Shown here: positions 1-8,954 of the stretch, piece by piece
How positions within the stretch are numbered: the first letter of the stretch is position 1
How the letters are laid out: every line of letters begins with the position of its first letter
Assembly (NCBI RefSeq): GCF_025813715.1
Contig: NZ_CP107532.1
Coordinates: 620,001-684,000, forward strand
Direction: 5' to 3'
Length of the DNA stretch: 64,000 bases
DNA from: Methylobacterium sp. FF17
GTDB taxonomy: Bacteria; Pseudomonadota; Alphaproteobacteria; Rhizobiales; Beijerinckiaceae
Made by a program: the position numbers and the translations under genes
The notes under the pieces: model-generated
Databases searched by the model: none
What the model was told of the DNA's origin: nothing
What the model saw: the letters and a program-made list of their open reading frames with translations, nothing else

Positions 1-1670
1 TAGCCCACGATCGGGTTCGAGCAGTCGTTATACGGCCGCTTGACCGTGTTCGGGACCTTGAGCTCTGTGTTGTAGAGCGAGTAACGCAGGGTCACGCCGA
101 ACTCTTCCGTGATCGGCAGGCCGACGCGGAGCTGGCCACCGTAGACCGTGGTCTCGTAGCGCGAGTAGCGGGTCTGGTCGCTGTACTTGTAGAAGGCGTC
201 GAAGCCCGCCGCGAGGCGGTAGCCGAGGAAGTACGGCTCCGTGAACGAGAAGTCGAGCCCGCGCGAGTACTGGCCGCCGGTGCCGGCGACGCGGACGTAC
301 TGACCGCGGCCGAGGAAGTTCGATTCCGAGACCGAGACCTCGCCGATGATGCCGTCCTGGGTGGAGTAGCCGCCCGCCACCGAGAACGAGCCCGTGGGCT
401 GATCCTCGACGTCGATGTTGATGATCACCCGGTCGGCCGAGGAGCCCGGCTCATTGGAGAAGCGGACCTTCTTGAAGAAGCCGAGGCCGTTCAGGCGGCG
501 CTCGGCCCGGTCGGTGAGCACGCGGTTGTAGGCATCGCCCTCGGTGATATCGAGCTCGCGACGGATGACGTAGTCGCGGGTGCGGGTGTTGCCGCGGATG
601 TTGATGCGTTCGACGTAGACGCGCGGGCCGTCCTCGACCACGAAGCCCAGGGCCACGGTGTGGGTGGCGCGGTCGCGCTGGCCGGTGGGACGTACCTGGG
701 CGAAGGGGTAGCCCTGGCGGCCGACCTGGTTGGTCACGCCGTTGAGGGTGCGCTCCACGTCCTCGGCATTGTAGACGTCGCCGACCTGGGCGCGGACCTC
801 GCCGTCGAGGGGCGCGGTGTCGAGCCCCGGCAGGCGGGAATCGATGGCGACGGCACCGACGCGGTACTGTTCGCCTTCCTCGACCGTGACGGTGATGACC
901 CAGCCGGCATCCCCCTCGCCCTCGACGTAGCGGGCATCGGCGTTGATGACGCGGAAATCCGCGTAGCCGTTCTTGAGGTAGTAGCGCCGGACGATGTCGA
1001 GATCGTTGGTGATCCGGTCGGGATCGTAGACGTCCGAGGTCTTGATGAAGCTGAGGAAGTTCATCTCCGAGGAGGACATCAGCTCGCGCAGCTTGGATTC
1101 GGAGAACGCGCTGTTGCCGACGAAGTTGATCGACTTGATGCCGGTCTTGTCGCCCTCCTCGATGACGTAGATCACATCGAGGCGGCCGTTCGGCAGGTCG
1201 ACCGTGCGGAAGCTGACCTTCGCCGTGCCGCGACCGGCCCGGCGATAGACTTCGCGGATGCGCTGGAGATCGGCCTGGACGATGCCCTCGCTGAAGGCGC
1301 CGCGCGACTTGGCCTCGACCTCGCCTTCGAGGGTGGCCTTCTCGATCTTCTTGTTCCCCTCGAACACCACCCGGTTGATGATGTTGTTCTCACGGACGCT
1401 CACGACCGTGCCGCCGCCGCCGCGCGACACCTTCACGTCCGAGAACATGCCGGTCGCCAGCAGGTTGCGGCGGGCCTCCTCGGGCGAGCCCGAGGCGGTG
1501 CCGGTCACGTAGGACCGGATCGTGTCGGCATCGACGCGCTTGTTACCCTGGACGACGATCTGCTGCGCCTGAGCGGCGCCACCGAGGACGAGGCCAGCCG
1601 CCGCCGCGGCGACTAGGACGATGGTCTGTTCCGCCGACTTGCGCCGGCGCTTCCCCGTCATCGACATCAT
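1..1670 (-). CDS. bamA: Outer membrane protein assembly factor BamA (C-terminus beyond the window)
   Basis: BamA is the core outer-membrane subunit of the BAM complex, which folds and inserts beta-barrel proteins. About 556 residues are present. They comprise a basic N-terminus, a hydrophobic signal segment ending near GGAAQAQQ, a series of POTRA domains (about residues 25-430), and the start of the 16-strand barrel (GGYSTQDGIIGEVSVSESNF onward). The rest of the barrel lies left of position 1. Two adjacent ATG codons (1670 and 1667) could serve as start, with a weak GAGACGG purine tract upstream. The gene follows rseP on the same strand after a 353-bp spacer, the usual alphaproteobacterial order. 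The assignment is firm; only the exact start is uncertain. Confidence 0.95.
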   Translation of the reverse strand, partial: MMSMTGKRRRKSAEQTIVLVAAAAAGLVLGGAAQAQQIVVQGNKRVDADTIRSYVTGTASGSPEEARRNLLATGMFSDVKVSRGGGGTVVSVRENNIINRVVFEGNKKIEKATLEGEVEAKSRGAFSEGIVQADLQRIREVYRRAGRGTAKVSFRTVDLPNGRLDVIYVIEEGDKTGIKSINFVGNSAFSESKLRELMSSSEMNFLSFIKTSDVYDPDRITNDLDIVRRYYLKNGYADFRVINADARYVEGEGDAGWVITVTVEEGEQYRVGAVAIDSRLPGLDTAPLDGEVRAQVGDVYNAEDVERTLNGVTNQVGRQGYPFAQVRPTGQRDRATHTVALGFVVEDGPRVYVERINIRGNTRTRDYVIRRELDITEGDAYNRVLTDRAERRLNGLGFFKKVRFSNEPGSSADRVIINIDVEDQPTGSFSVAGGYSTQDGIIGEVSVSESNFLGRGQYVRVAGTGGQYSRGLDFSFTEPYFLGYRLAAGFDAFYKYSDQTRYSRYETTVYGGQLRVGLPITEEFGVTLRYSLYNTELKVPNTVKRPYNDCSNPIVG

Positions 1671-2023
1671 GTAATCGCCCGTCTCTTTTTATCTACGGCG
1701 CGGGTTCGCACCCGCAATCAGGCACCCGTTCTCGGGCATCCTGACACCTAGTCCCAAGCTCAGCTTCTATCGGGATTCCGGAGCTAAGCAAACGCTCGGA
1801 GGTCCCGCTTGCCGGGGATTTTGGGGTGACGTGGCCTTCCGGTCACTTAACGTCCCCGACCCATCGGCAAACAGGGTCAACGCGCGGTTGCAGGCGGGAC
1901 GCACAGCGCCCGCCCGCAGACCGGATTATCGTTGTGATCGAGGCATTTGCGTGTCCCACGATGGGATTGCGGCGGCGATGTCGAGGCCGTTCCCGCAATC
2001 CACAGCGTCGTGCGACGCGGTGC
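1671..2023. other. Spacer between rseP and bamA, no gene seen
   Basis: This 353-bp stretch lies between the end of rseP and the start of bamA, both on the minus strand. Open frames crossing it on either strand are extensions of antisense frames with no recognisable protein. I see no clear terminator. It is long enough to hold a separate bamA promoter, but no convincing -35/-10 pair was identified. Confidence 0.5.
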
Positions 2024-3184
2024 TCAGGTGCGGCGCGGCCCCCAGGAAGCGCCGAGGTTCAGGAGGTCGTTCCAGGCCGCGAACAGCATCAGGAACAGCA
2101 CCAGGGCGAGTCCGATCCGGAAGCCGATCTCCTGCGCGCGGGCGCTCAGGGGACGCCCGCGCACCGCCTCGAAGGCGTAGAAGAGCAGATGTCCGCCATC
2201 CAGCAGCGGCACCGGGAACAGGTTCAGGAGGCCGATCGAGACGGAGAGCAGGGCGATGAGCCCAATCAGTCCACCGACGCCGCCGACCTTGGCGACCTCG
2301 CCGGAAACCCGGGCGATGCCGATCGGCCCCGAGAGCTGGTCGGGCGATTCGCGGCCGGTCACGAGCTTGCCGATGTAGTCGATGGTCCGGTCCACCACGA
2401 AGTAGGTCTCGTAGATCCCGAGCCCGAGCGATTCCACGGGGCCGTAATGGACGAGCTTGGCCTCGCTCCCCTTCGGACCCTGGATGCCGAGGCGTCCGAA
2501 GCGGTGACGTCCGAACGGGGTCACGTCCTCCTTGCTCTCGGGAACGGCCACGAGATCCTGGGGCCGGCCGTCGCGCTCGACCGTGATCGTCAGGCTGGAT
2601 CCGGCGGCGCCCGAGACCGTGCGCTGCATGTCGGTGAAGCTGTTGACCCGCGTTCCCCCGATGGCGCGGATGACGTCGCCGGGCTGGAAGCCGGCCCGCG
2701 CGGCGGGGCTGTCCGGCAGCACGGCCTCGACCCGGGCCGGGGTCTCGTAGCGTCCGCCGAAGTAGATGGCCCCGGAGAAGAGCGCGATGGCGAGGATGAA
2801 GTTGGCGATGGGCCCGGCGGCGACGATGGCGGCCCGCTTCGGCAGCGGCTGGGTGGGGAAGCTGATCGCCCGTTCCTGCGGGGTCATGCGCGCCACTGCC
2901 TCGGCGTCGGGCATGCTGGCGCCGTTCACGTCGCCGTGGAACTTGACGTAGCCGCCGAGCGGGATCGCCGAGAGCTTCCAGCGCGTGCCGTGCCGGTCGT
3001 TGAAGCCGAACAGTTCGGGGCCGAACCCGAGGGAGAAGGCGTGGACGCCGACGCCGCACCAGCGCCCGACCAGGAAGTGCCCCATCTCGTGCACGAACAC
3101 GACGATGCTGAGCACGATCAGGAATGGGATCACGGCGCCGAAGAAACCGGTCGCTGTGCCGCCCATGGCGTTCAGGAAGTCCAT
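2024..3184 (-). CDS. rseP: RIP metalloprotease RseP (site-2 protease)
   Basis: RseP is an inner-membrane zinc protease that cuts anti-sigma factors within the membrane (regulated intramembrane proteolysis). The 386-residue product has the zinc motif HEMGH at residues 32-36 in the first membrane helix and a PDZ domain at roughly 125-205 (VEAVLPDSPAARAGFQPGDV). The second active-site motif NLFPVPLLDGGHL lies in a C-terminal helix. Length and order match the family. It normally follows dxr directly. Here a drug-efflux cassette separates the two genes, so rseP-bamA may need their own promoter or read-through from the cassette. Confidence 0.96.
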   Translation of the reverse strand: MDFLNAMGGTATGFFGAVIPFLIVLSIVVFVHEMGHFLVGRWCGVGVHAFSLGFGPELFGFNDRHGTRWKLSAIPLGGYVKFHGDVNGASMPDAEAVARMTPQERAISFPTQPLPKRAAIVAAGPIANFILAIALFSGAIYFGGRYETPARVEAVLPDSPAARAGFQPGDVIRAIGGTRVNSFTDMQRTVSGAAGSSLTITVERDGRPQDLVAVPESKEDVTPFGRHRFGRLGIQGPKGSEAKLVHYGPVESLGLGIYETYFVVDRTIDYIGKLVTGRESPDQLSGPIGIARVSGEVAKVGGVGGLIGLIALLSVSIGLLNLFPVPLLDGGHLLFYAFEAVRGRPLSARAQEIGFRIGLALVLFLMLFAAWNDLLNLGASWGPRRT

Positions 3185-3347
3185 ACGTCGATCCTCTCGG
3201 CCTCCCTAGGGGCCGTCGTTCCGCTCTAGCAGATCGGATGGGCCGGACGCGAACGCAAACCCGAATCCGGGTCTCCAGCGTCGCAGCGACCCGATCGACC
3301 GGCCCTGTCCACGCATTCCGGACAAGAGGGTAAAGAGGCGTACCGCC

Positions 3348-4922
3348 TCAGTGACCGCCGCCCGCCCCCGCCGCGGCGCGGGGCCGGCGGATGAAAGGCA
3401 CGGCGCAGGCCATGGCCACGAACAGGACGGTCAGGACGAGGAAGACGTCCGTGAACCCCATCACCAGCCCCTGCACGCGCACGGTGTTCATCATGGCTTT
3501 GAGCGCCATGGCGTCGGCATTGCCGCCCAGCACCTCGAACTGGCGCCGGGTCATGTCGAGGCGCTCGAGCACGGCCGTGTTCGTCCAGGTGAAGCGCTCG
3601 TGCAGGCGGGCGAGGTGGAGGTCCCAGCGGTCGTTCAGCACGGTGTTGATGAGCGCGAGGCCCACCGCGCCGCCGAGGTTGCGCGTGAGGTTGTAGAGGC
3701 CCGAGGCGTTCTTCATCCGGGCCGGAGGCAGGGTGCCGAGCGCGATGTTGTTGATCGGGATCATGCACAGCATCAGCGAGCAGCCGCGCAGGATCTGCGG
3801 CACCAGCAGTTCCGCGAAGTCCCAGTCCTTGGTCAGGCCCGTCACCATCCAGGTGCCGATGGCGAAGCCGAGGAAGCCGGTCCCCATCATCAGGCGCGGG
3901 TCGACCCGGCCCGAGAACCGGCCCGCGATCGGCGCGGTGGCGAACATGCACAGCCCCGAGACGAACATCGTCTCGCCGATCTGCAGGGCGGAGTAGCCGC
4001 GCACCCGCCCGAGATAGACCGGGTAGAGGTAGGTCAGGCCGTAGAGGCCGATCCCGAGGACGAAGCTGAAGAGGCAGCCCGCCGCGAAGTTCCGGTCGGC
4101 GAAGGCGCGCAGGTCGACGATCGGCTCGGCCGCCGTGAAGGCGCGCCAGAAGAAGGCCGGTCCGGCGACGAGGCAGACCAGGGCGCAGGCCAGCACCGCC
4201 TCGTCGGCGAGCCAGTCATGATTCGGCCCCTCCTCCAGCACGTATTCGAGGCAGCCGAGCATCAGCGCCATGAACACGAGACCGAACCAGTCGAAGCGCT
4301 TGAACAGCCCGAGATTCGGCTCGTCGAAATCGATCAGCAGGTAGGTGGAGACCGTGACGAGAATGCCCGGCACGACGTTGACGAGGAAGAGCCAGTGCCA
4401 GTCGAAGAGGTCGGTGAGATAGCCGCCGACCGTCGGCCCGATGGTGGGCGCCAGCGTCGCCACGAGGCCGATCATCGGCGAGACGATGGAGCGCTTCGAG
4501 GGCGGGAAGATCGTGAAGGCGGAGGCGAACACCGTCGGGATCATGCCGCCGCCGATGAATCCCTGCGCCGCGCGCCAGACGATCATCTCGTTGATCGAGG
4601 TGGAGGTGGCGCAAGCCAGGCTCATCAGCGTGAAGCCGCCCGCCGAGATCACGAACATCCACCGGGTCGAGAGCACCCGCGAGAGGAAACCCGAGAGCGG
4701 GATCGAGATCACCTCGGCGATGAGGTAGCTCGTCTGCACCCAGGGGATCTCGTCGCCGGACGCCGAGAGGCCGGCCTGGATCTCGGCCAGCGACGCCGAA
4801 ACGATCTGGATGTCCAGGATCGCCATGAACATGCCGAAGACCATGCAGACGAACGCCACCATGCGGCGGCGGTCGAGGGGCGGCTCGGCGGGCGTCGCGG
4901 CGGGGACAGCGCTGGCGGCCAT
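3348..4922 (-). CDS. emrB: DHA2-family MFS efflux permease, EmrB-like
   Basis: This is a drug:proton antiporter of the major facilitator superfamily with 14 predicted helices (QacA/EmrB type). Its partner is the adjacent membrane-fusion protein. The 524-residue product starts MAASAVPAATPAEPP and enters helix 1 at VAFVCMVFGMFMAILDIQIV. The family motif around GPTVGGYL is present. I chose ATG 4922; a GTG at 4931 overlapping the emrA stop would add three residues. The longer open frame reaching 5378 is antisense-like sequence inside emrA and is not coding. It is the last gene of the TetR-controlled operon. The substrate is unknown. Confidence 0.92.
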   Translation of the reverse strand: MAASAVPAATPAEPPLDRRRMVAFVCMVFGMFMAILDIQIVSASLAEIQAGLSASGDEIPWVQTSYLIAEVISIPLSGFLSRVLSTRWMFVISAGGFTLMSLACATSTSINEMIVWRAAQGFIGGGMIPTVFASAFTIFPPSKRSIVSPMIGLVATLAPTIGPTVGGYLTDLFDWHWLFLVNVVPGILVTVSTYLLIDFDEPNLGLFKRFDWFGLVFMALMLGCLEYVLEEGPNHDWLADEAVLACALVCLVAGPAFFWRAFTAAEPIVDLRAFADRNFAAGCLFSFVLGIGLYGLTYLYPVYLGRVRGYSALQIGETMFVSGLCMFATAPIAGRFSGRVDPRLMMGTGFLGFAIGTWMVTGLTKDWDFAELLVPQILRGCSLMLCMIPINNIALGTLPPARMKNASGLYNLTRNLGGAVGLALINTVLNDRWDLHLARLHERFTWTNTAVLERLDMTRRQFEVLGGNADAMALKAMMNTVRVQGLVMGFTDVFLVLTVLFVAMACAVPFIRRPRAAAGAGGGH

Positions 4923-4927
4923 CGCGC

Positions 4928-6136
4928 TCACTCGTGGCGGGCGGCGGTGCGGAGGGACTCGCCCGATGCCGCGCGGGTGTCGACCCGTACGGTCACCGAC
5001 AGGCCGGGGCGCAGGATGCCCTCGCGGGCGACCTCGGCGGGGACGTGCACGCGCACGGGCAGGCGCTGGACGATCTTGGTGAAGTTGCCCGTCGCGTTGT
5101 CGGGCGGGAGCAGGCTGAACACCGAGCCGGAGGCGGGCGAGAGCGACTCGACCTCGCCGACGATGTCGCGGTCCGGATAGGCATCCACCGCGATGTGGAC
5201 GCGCTGGCCCGGATGCATGCGCTCCACCTGCGTCTCCTTGAAGTTGGCGTCGACGCGCACGCTCTCCAGGGGCACCAGGGCGGCGATGCGCGAACCCGGC
5301 TGGACGTAGGCGCCGGCCTCCACGGCCTTGTTGCCGACCACGCCGTCGAAGGGAGCGCGAATCGTCGTGAATTCCCAATCGCGGGCGGCGCGCGCCTCGG
5401 CGGTGCGAAGCTCGGCCGCGACCCCTTCGGCTTCGCGGCCCTGTGCCCGCAGCACCTCGACATTGGCGCGCATGGCGACCAGCGACGCCTCGGCCCCCTT
5501 CACGGCGGCCTCCGTGCGGTCCCGGTCCGCCCGCGCCTGCTCGATCCGGGCCCTGGCGACGAAATCGACCTTTTCGAGCTGCTGCTGACGGGCGTAATCG
5601 GCGCTCGCGCGGACGGCATCCGCCTTCGCGGCGTCGATCTGGGCCGAGGCCTGCAGCATCTGCGCCTGCGCCGCCTCGACCTGCCGGCCGATGCGCGCGA
5701 TGGCGGCCTCCTGCGTCGCCAGCTTATCGTGCGCCGCCTGCGCGGCGAGGCGGTAATCGCCGTCGTCGAGCCGGGCGACCACGTCGCCCTTGTGCAGCGC
5801 CTGCCCGTTCACGACGGGCACGGACGCGAGGTAACCCGGGACCTTGGCGGCGAGCACCGAGATGTCCGCCTGCACATAGGCGTCGTCGGTGCTCACGAAG
5901 AAGCGGCCGACGGTCCACCACGCATGCGCCTCGTAGGCACCGCCACCGAGGCCCGCGGCCAGGAGCGCCAACAGGACGAACCGCTTCATGCGGCGCGGCT
6001 TCGCCACCGGCTCCATGGCGACGGTCTCGATCACGGCCGGTGTCCGGGCGGCGAGTTCGGCGGGAGGTGAGCCGAGATTTGCCTGACCCGGTTTCCCCGT
6101 CCCGATCGGATGCCCTTCATCCTCGCGCACGCTCAT
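4928..6136 (-). CDS. emrA: HlyD-family membrane fusion protein, EmrA-like
   Basis: This is the periplasmic adaptor linking an MFS pump to an outer-membrane channel. The 402 residues show a cytoplasmic N-terminal tail, one membrane helix (FVLLALLAAGLGGGAYEAHAWW), a biotinyl-lipoyl-like half (FVSTDDAYVQADISVLAAKV), a long alpha-helical hairpin with many Ala/Gln/Glu, and the second lipoyl half (IRAPFDGVVGNKAVEAGAYV). It ends in a beta-barrel domain. It is first in the operon. A 19-bp palindrome lies 24 bp upstream of its ATG, so repression by the divergent TetR protein is expected. No outer-membrane TolC partner gene is in the window. Confidence 0.93.
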   Translation of the reverse strand: MSVREDEGHPIGTGKPGQANLGSPPAELAARTPAVIETVAMEPVAKPRRMKRFVLLALLAAGLGGGAYEAHAWWTVGRFFVSTDDAYVQADISVLAAKVPGYLASVPVVNGQALHKGDVVARLDDGDYRLAAQAAHDKLATQEAAIARIGRQVEAAQAQMLQASAQIDAAKADAVRASADYARQQQLEKVDFVARARIEQARADRDRTEAAVKGAEASLVAMRANVEVLRAQGREAEGVAAELRTAEARAARDWEFTTIRAPFDGVVGNKAVEAGAYVQPGSRIAALVPLESVRVDANFKETQVERMHPGQRVHIAVDAYPDRDIVGEVESLSPASGSVFSLLPPDNATGNFTKIVQRLPVRVHVPAEVAREGILRPGLSVTVRVDTRAASGESLRTAARHE

Positions 6137-6159
6137 GGCTGATCCAGGTCCCGCGCTGA

Positions 6160-6178
6160 TGACCGAACCGTTCGGTCA
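6160..6178. promoter_or_regulatory. Candidate TetR operator O1 upstream of emrA
   Basis: This is a perfect 19-bp inverted repeat: half-sites TGACCGAAC and GTTCGGTCA around a single central C. It sits 24 bp upstream of the emrA start in the divergent promoter region. An identical copy occurs 65 bp away. The repeated identity extends to 23 bp (6157-6179 and 6222-6244). Position and symmetry are what is expected of a TetR-family repressor site. Confidence 0.85.
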
Positions 6179-6224
6179 ATTTTGGAACGCGGGCGATGGC
6201 GCCGCGCCGAACGACGAGATATGA

Positions 6225-6243
6225 TGACCGAACCGTTCGGTCA
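6225..6243. promoter_or_regulatory. Candidate TetR operator O2 just upstream of the tetR start
   Basis: This is the second exact copy of the 19-bp palindrome. It ends 16 bp before the preferred tetR start at 6260 and abuts its Shine-Dalgarno (AAGGA at 6246-6250). Binding here would give autorepression. The palindrome can be read in frame from an upstream ATG (as MMTEPFGQ), but I interpret it as operator DNA, not protein. Confidence 0.82.
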
Positions 6244-6259
6244 ACAAGGATCAGGAACC

Positions 6260-6904
6260 ATGGCTACAGTCGGCGCGAAATCGGAGCCGCCGGCGCGCGC
6301 GACCGCCGAACCCGACAAGCGCCGCCAGATCCTCGACGGCGCGCGTGCGGTCTTCATGGCCGCGGGCTTCGACGGAGCGAGCATGGGCGAGATCGCCAAG
6401 GCGGCGGGGGTCTCGAAGGGGACGCTCTACGTCTACTTCGACAGCAAGGAGGCCCTGTTCGAGGCCCTGACGCTCGCCGAGAAGCGGTGGCTCGCCGAGG
6501 TCCTGTTCCGCCTCGACGCGGACGATCCCGACGTCCCGGGCGCCCTGACCCGGCTCGGCCACAGCTACTTAGCCGAGATGATCCGGCCGGAGCACGTCAC
6601 CCTGATCCGCATGGTCATTGGAGCCTGCGAGAAGTTTCCGCGCCTGGGCCAGGCCTTCTTCGAGGCGGGGCCGGTGCAGGGCGCGACCCGCCTCGGCGCC
6701 TACCTCGACGCCCAGGTGGCGGCGGGGCGCCTGCGCCCGGGCGACACGAATCTCGCCGCGCGCCAGTTCCTGCAGCTCTGTCAGGCCGGGCTCCTCACCC
6801 GCCTGTTGTTCGGGGCCGGCGACGGCGTCACGCCCGAGGAGATCGCGCACCACGTCACGCAGGCGGTGCGGGTCTTCCTCGCGGGCTACGGCCCGGAAGC
6901 CTGA
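6260..6904 (+). CDS. TetR/AcrR-family transcriptional repressor of the emrAB operon
   Basis: This is a one-component repressor whose ligand-binding domain releases DNA when an effector binds. The 214-residue product has a classic N-terminal helix-turn-helix (MGEIAKAAGVSKGTLYVYFD) and a variable C-terminal half (AcrR-like C-terminal domain). Start 6260 is chosen because AAGGA at 6246-6250 is well spaced and the length fits the family. In-frame ATGs at 6182, 6221 and 6224 lie across or upstream of an operator. It is divergent from emrA, and both promoters carry the same palindrome. It converges with dxr, leaving 7 bp between stop codons. The ligand is unknown. Confidence 0.92.
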   Translation: MATVGAKSEPPARATAEPDKRRQILDGARAVFMAAGFDGASMGEIAKAAGVSKGTLYVYFDSKEALFEALTLAEKRWLAEVLFRLDADDPDVPGALTRLGHSYLAEMIRPEHVTLIRMVIGACEKFPRLGQAFFEAGPVQGATRLGAYLDAQVAAGRLRPGDTNLAARQFLQLCQAGLLTRLLFGAGDGVTPEEIAHHVTQAVRVFLAGYGPEA

Positions 6905-6911
6905 GGGCGAC

Positions 6912-8075
6912 TCAGGCCGCCGGCAGGGCCTCGGCGCTCCAGCGGCGCACCTCGGCGTCGATGGCGAGGGCCGCGTCGACATCCTCCGGGGCCGCGCGGT
7001 AGGTGCCCGCGAAGTGCTCGCAGGCCCGCTCCACGAGTTCGGCGATGCCGTAGAACGGGATCGCGCCCTTGATGAAGGCCGCGACAGCGATCTCGTTGGC
7101 GGCGTTCATGACGGTGGGGGCCGCGCCCCCGGCGGCGAGCGCCGCGCGGGCGATGCGCAGGCAGGGGAAGCGCGCCTCGTCGGCCGCCTCGAAGGTGAGG
7201 CTCCCGGCCGCCGCGAGGTCGAGATGACGCCCGCGCGCGATGGTCAGGCGCTCGCCGAGGCCGAGGCAGTGGGCGATCGGCACCCGCATGTCCGGCATGG
7301 CGAGGCCCGCCGTCACGGCGCCGTCGCGCCAGTAGACGAGGCCGTGCACGATCGATTGCGGGTGCACGATGACGTCCAGGCGCTCGGGTTCGAGGGCGAA
7401 GAGATGGTGCGCCTCGATCAACTCCAGCCCCTTGTTCATCAGGGAGGCCGAATCGATGTTGATCTTCATGCCCATCGACCAGGTCGGATGGGCGGCGGCC
7501 TCGGCGGCAGAGGCGGCGGCGATGCGCTCGCGGGTCCAGGTCCGGAACGGGCCGCCGGAGGCGGTGATGGTCATCTTGGCAACGTCGTCGAGGCGACCGT
7601 CGCCGAGGGCCTGCGCGAGCGCGTTGTGCTCGGAATCGACCGGCAGCAGCGTCGCCCCATAGCGCTTGGCGTCCCGCATGAAGGCGTCGCCGGCGCAGAC
7701 GAGGCTCTCCTTGTTGGCGAGCGCCACGGTCCGGCCGAGCTTCAGCGCCTCGTGGGTCGGTCGCAGGCCGGCGGCGCCGCTCACCGCCGCGACGACGATG
7801 TCGGCATCGCGCGCCACCGCCTCGAGCACGGCGCTCTCACCGGCCCCGTTGCGGATGTTGGTGTGGGCGAGCGCCTCGCGCAGGGCCGGCCCGGCGGATG
7901 CGTCGGCCAGGGCCACGAAGTCGGGCTGCAGGTTGCCGGCGAGGCGGGCGATGGCGGCGACATCGCGTCCGGCCACGAGGCCACCGATCCGGAACCGGTC
8001 CGGATGCTGGAGCAGCAGGTCGATGGTCGATTGGCCGATGGAGCCGGTGGCGCCCAGGATGGTGACGGTCAGCAA
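6912..8075 (-). CDS. dxr: 1-deoxy-D-xylulose 5-phosphate reductoisomerase
   Basis: Dxr converts DXP to 2-C-methyl-D-erythritol 4-phosphate with NADPH, the committed step of the MEP isoprenoid pathway. The 387-residue protein has the nucleotide-binding motif GATGSIGQS at residues 8-16, the NKESLVCAG segment, and the metal/substrate motif PVDSEHNAL. The start codon is TTG (8073-8075), supported by AAGGA nine bases upstream. That Shine-Dalgarno lies just after the cdsA stop. It is the last gene of the rpsB-to-dxr block on this strand, because the next gene downstream is the convergent tetR. Confidence 0.96.
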   Translation of the reverse strand: MLTVTILGATGSIGQSTIDLLLQHPDRFRIGGLVAGRDVAAIARLAGNLQPDFVALADASAGPALREALAHTNIRNGAGESAVLEAVARDADIVVAAVSGAAGLRPTHEALKLGRTVALANKESLVCAGDAFMRDAKRYGATLLPVDSEHNALAQALGDGRLDDVAKMTITASGGPFRTWTRERIAAASAAEAAAHPTWSMGMKINIDSASLMNKGLELIEAHHLFALEPERLDVIVHPQSIVHGLVYWRDGAVTAGLAMPDMRVPIAHCLGLGERLTIARGRHLDLAAAGSLTFEAADEARFPCLRIARAALAAGGAAPTVMNAANEIAVAAFIKGAIPFYGIAELVERACEHFAGTYRAAPEDVDAALAIDAEVRRWSAEALPAA

Positions 8076-8088
8076 CGGAATGGGTCCT

Positions 8089-8952
8089 TCAGGCCGCCGC
8101 GAGGCGGCGCGCGATGAGATAGAATCCGGCGAGCAGGGCGACGGCGAAGAAGCCGTCGAGGCGGTCCATGACGCCGCCGTGGCCGGGGATCGCCCGGCCC
8201 GAATCCTTCACGCCGTAATGGCGCTTGACGGCGGATTCCACGAGGTCGCCGCCCTGGCTGAGGATGGAGGCGACGGCGCTGAGGAGCGCCACCCCGGCCA
8301 GCGGCGCCGTGGCGAGGTCGCTCCAGCCGTTGTCGCAGGCGAAGACCACGATGCCGACTCCCGCGAGCGTGCCGCCGGCGAGCCCGCCGAGCGCACCCGA
8401 CCAGGTCTTCTTGGGGCTGACGCGGGGCATCAGCTTCGGACCGCCGAGGGTCCGGCCGGTGAAGTAGGCGACGATGTCGGTGGTCCAGACCACGGCGAAC
8501 ATCCAGGCCGGCCCGAGCAGGCCGATTCCCGGATCGTCGCGCAGCGCGGTCGGCACCAGCGCGACCACGGCCGCGCTCGCGAGCCCGGCGAGGGCCCGGA
8601 GGCGCGCGGGTCCGTCCTTCGGCACCCACGTCACCAGGATCGCGCCGACGAGGCCGACGCCGAGGGTGATGCCCGGCGCGGCCTCCCCGTGCAGGCAGAG
8701 CACGAGGCCGAACAGGGTGGCGGCGCTGAGCGCGAGGGTGAGGCGTCGCGGCGCGATGGCGCTCATGCCGATCCACTCGGCCGCGAACACGATGCCGGCG
8801 GCGAGCCAGATCACCGCGAAGGGCCAGCCGCCCAGGATCAGGGCCGAGAGCACGATGGCGCCGAGCAGGACCGCCGAGACGACGCGGGCCTGGAACTCAC
8901 GCCCCGCGAAGGGCCCGCGCCGGGGCGCGGGCGCCACCTCACCGGGAGTCAT
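8089..8952 (-). CDS. cdsA: Phosphatidate cytidylyltransferase
   Basis: CdsA makes CDP-diacylglycerol from phosphatidic acid and CTP, the branch point of phospholipid synthesis, at the inner membrane. The 287-residue polytopic protein carries the family signature at about residues 240-265 (SAVKRHYGVKDSG then IPGHGGVMDRLDG), including the conserved K-D and the final D-R. The first 25 residues are Pro/Arg-rich and cytosolic. It lies 2 bp after uppS and 13 bp before dxr, so translational coupling is likely. Confidence 0.96.
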   Translation of the reverse strand: MTPGEVAPAPRRGPFAGREFQARVVSAVLLGAIVLSALILGGWPFAVIWLAAGIVFAAEWIGMSAIAPRRLTLALSAATLFGLVLCLHGEAAPGITLGVGLVGAILVTWVPKDGPARLRALAGLASAAVVALVPTALRDDPGIGLLGPAWMFAVVWTTDIVAYFTGRTLGGPKLMPRVSPKKTWSGALGGLAGGTLAGVGIVVFACDNGWSDLATAPLAGVALLSAVASILSQGGDLVESAVKRHYGVKDSGRAIPGHGGVMDRLDGFFAVALLAGFYLIARRLAAA

Positions 8953-8954
8953 GA

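Noticed and set aside
1826..3229. 467-codon plus-strand frame across rseP
   Set aside because: Antisense shadow of rseP, which has the HEMGH, PDZ and LDGG motifs on the minus strand.
6182..6259. N-terminal extension of the TetR protein from ATG 6182
   Set aside because: It would be translated across the operator and has no ribosome-binding site. ATG 6260 has AAGGA at the right distance and gives the family length.
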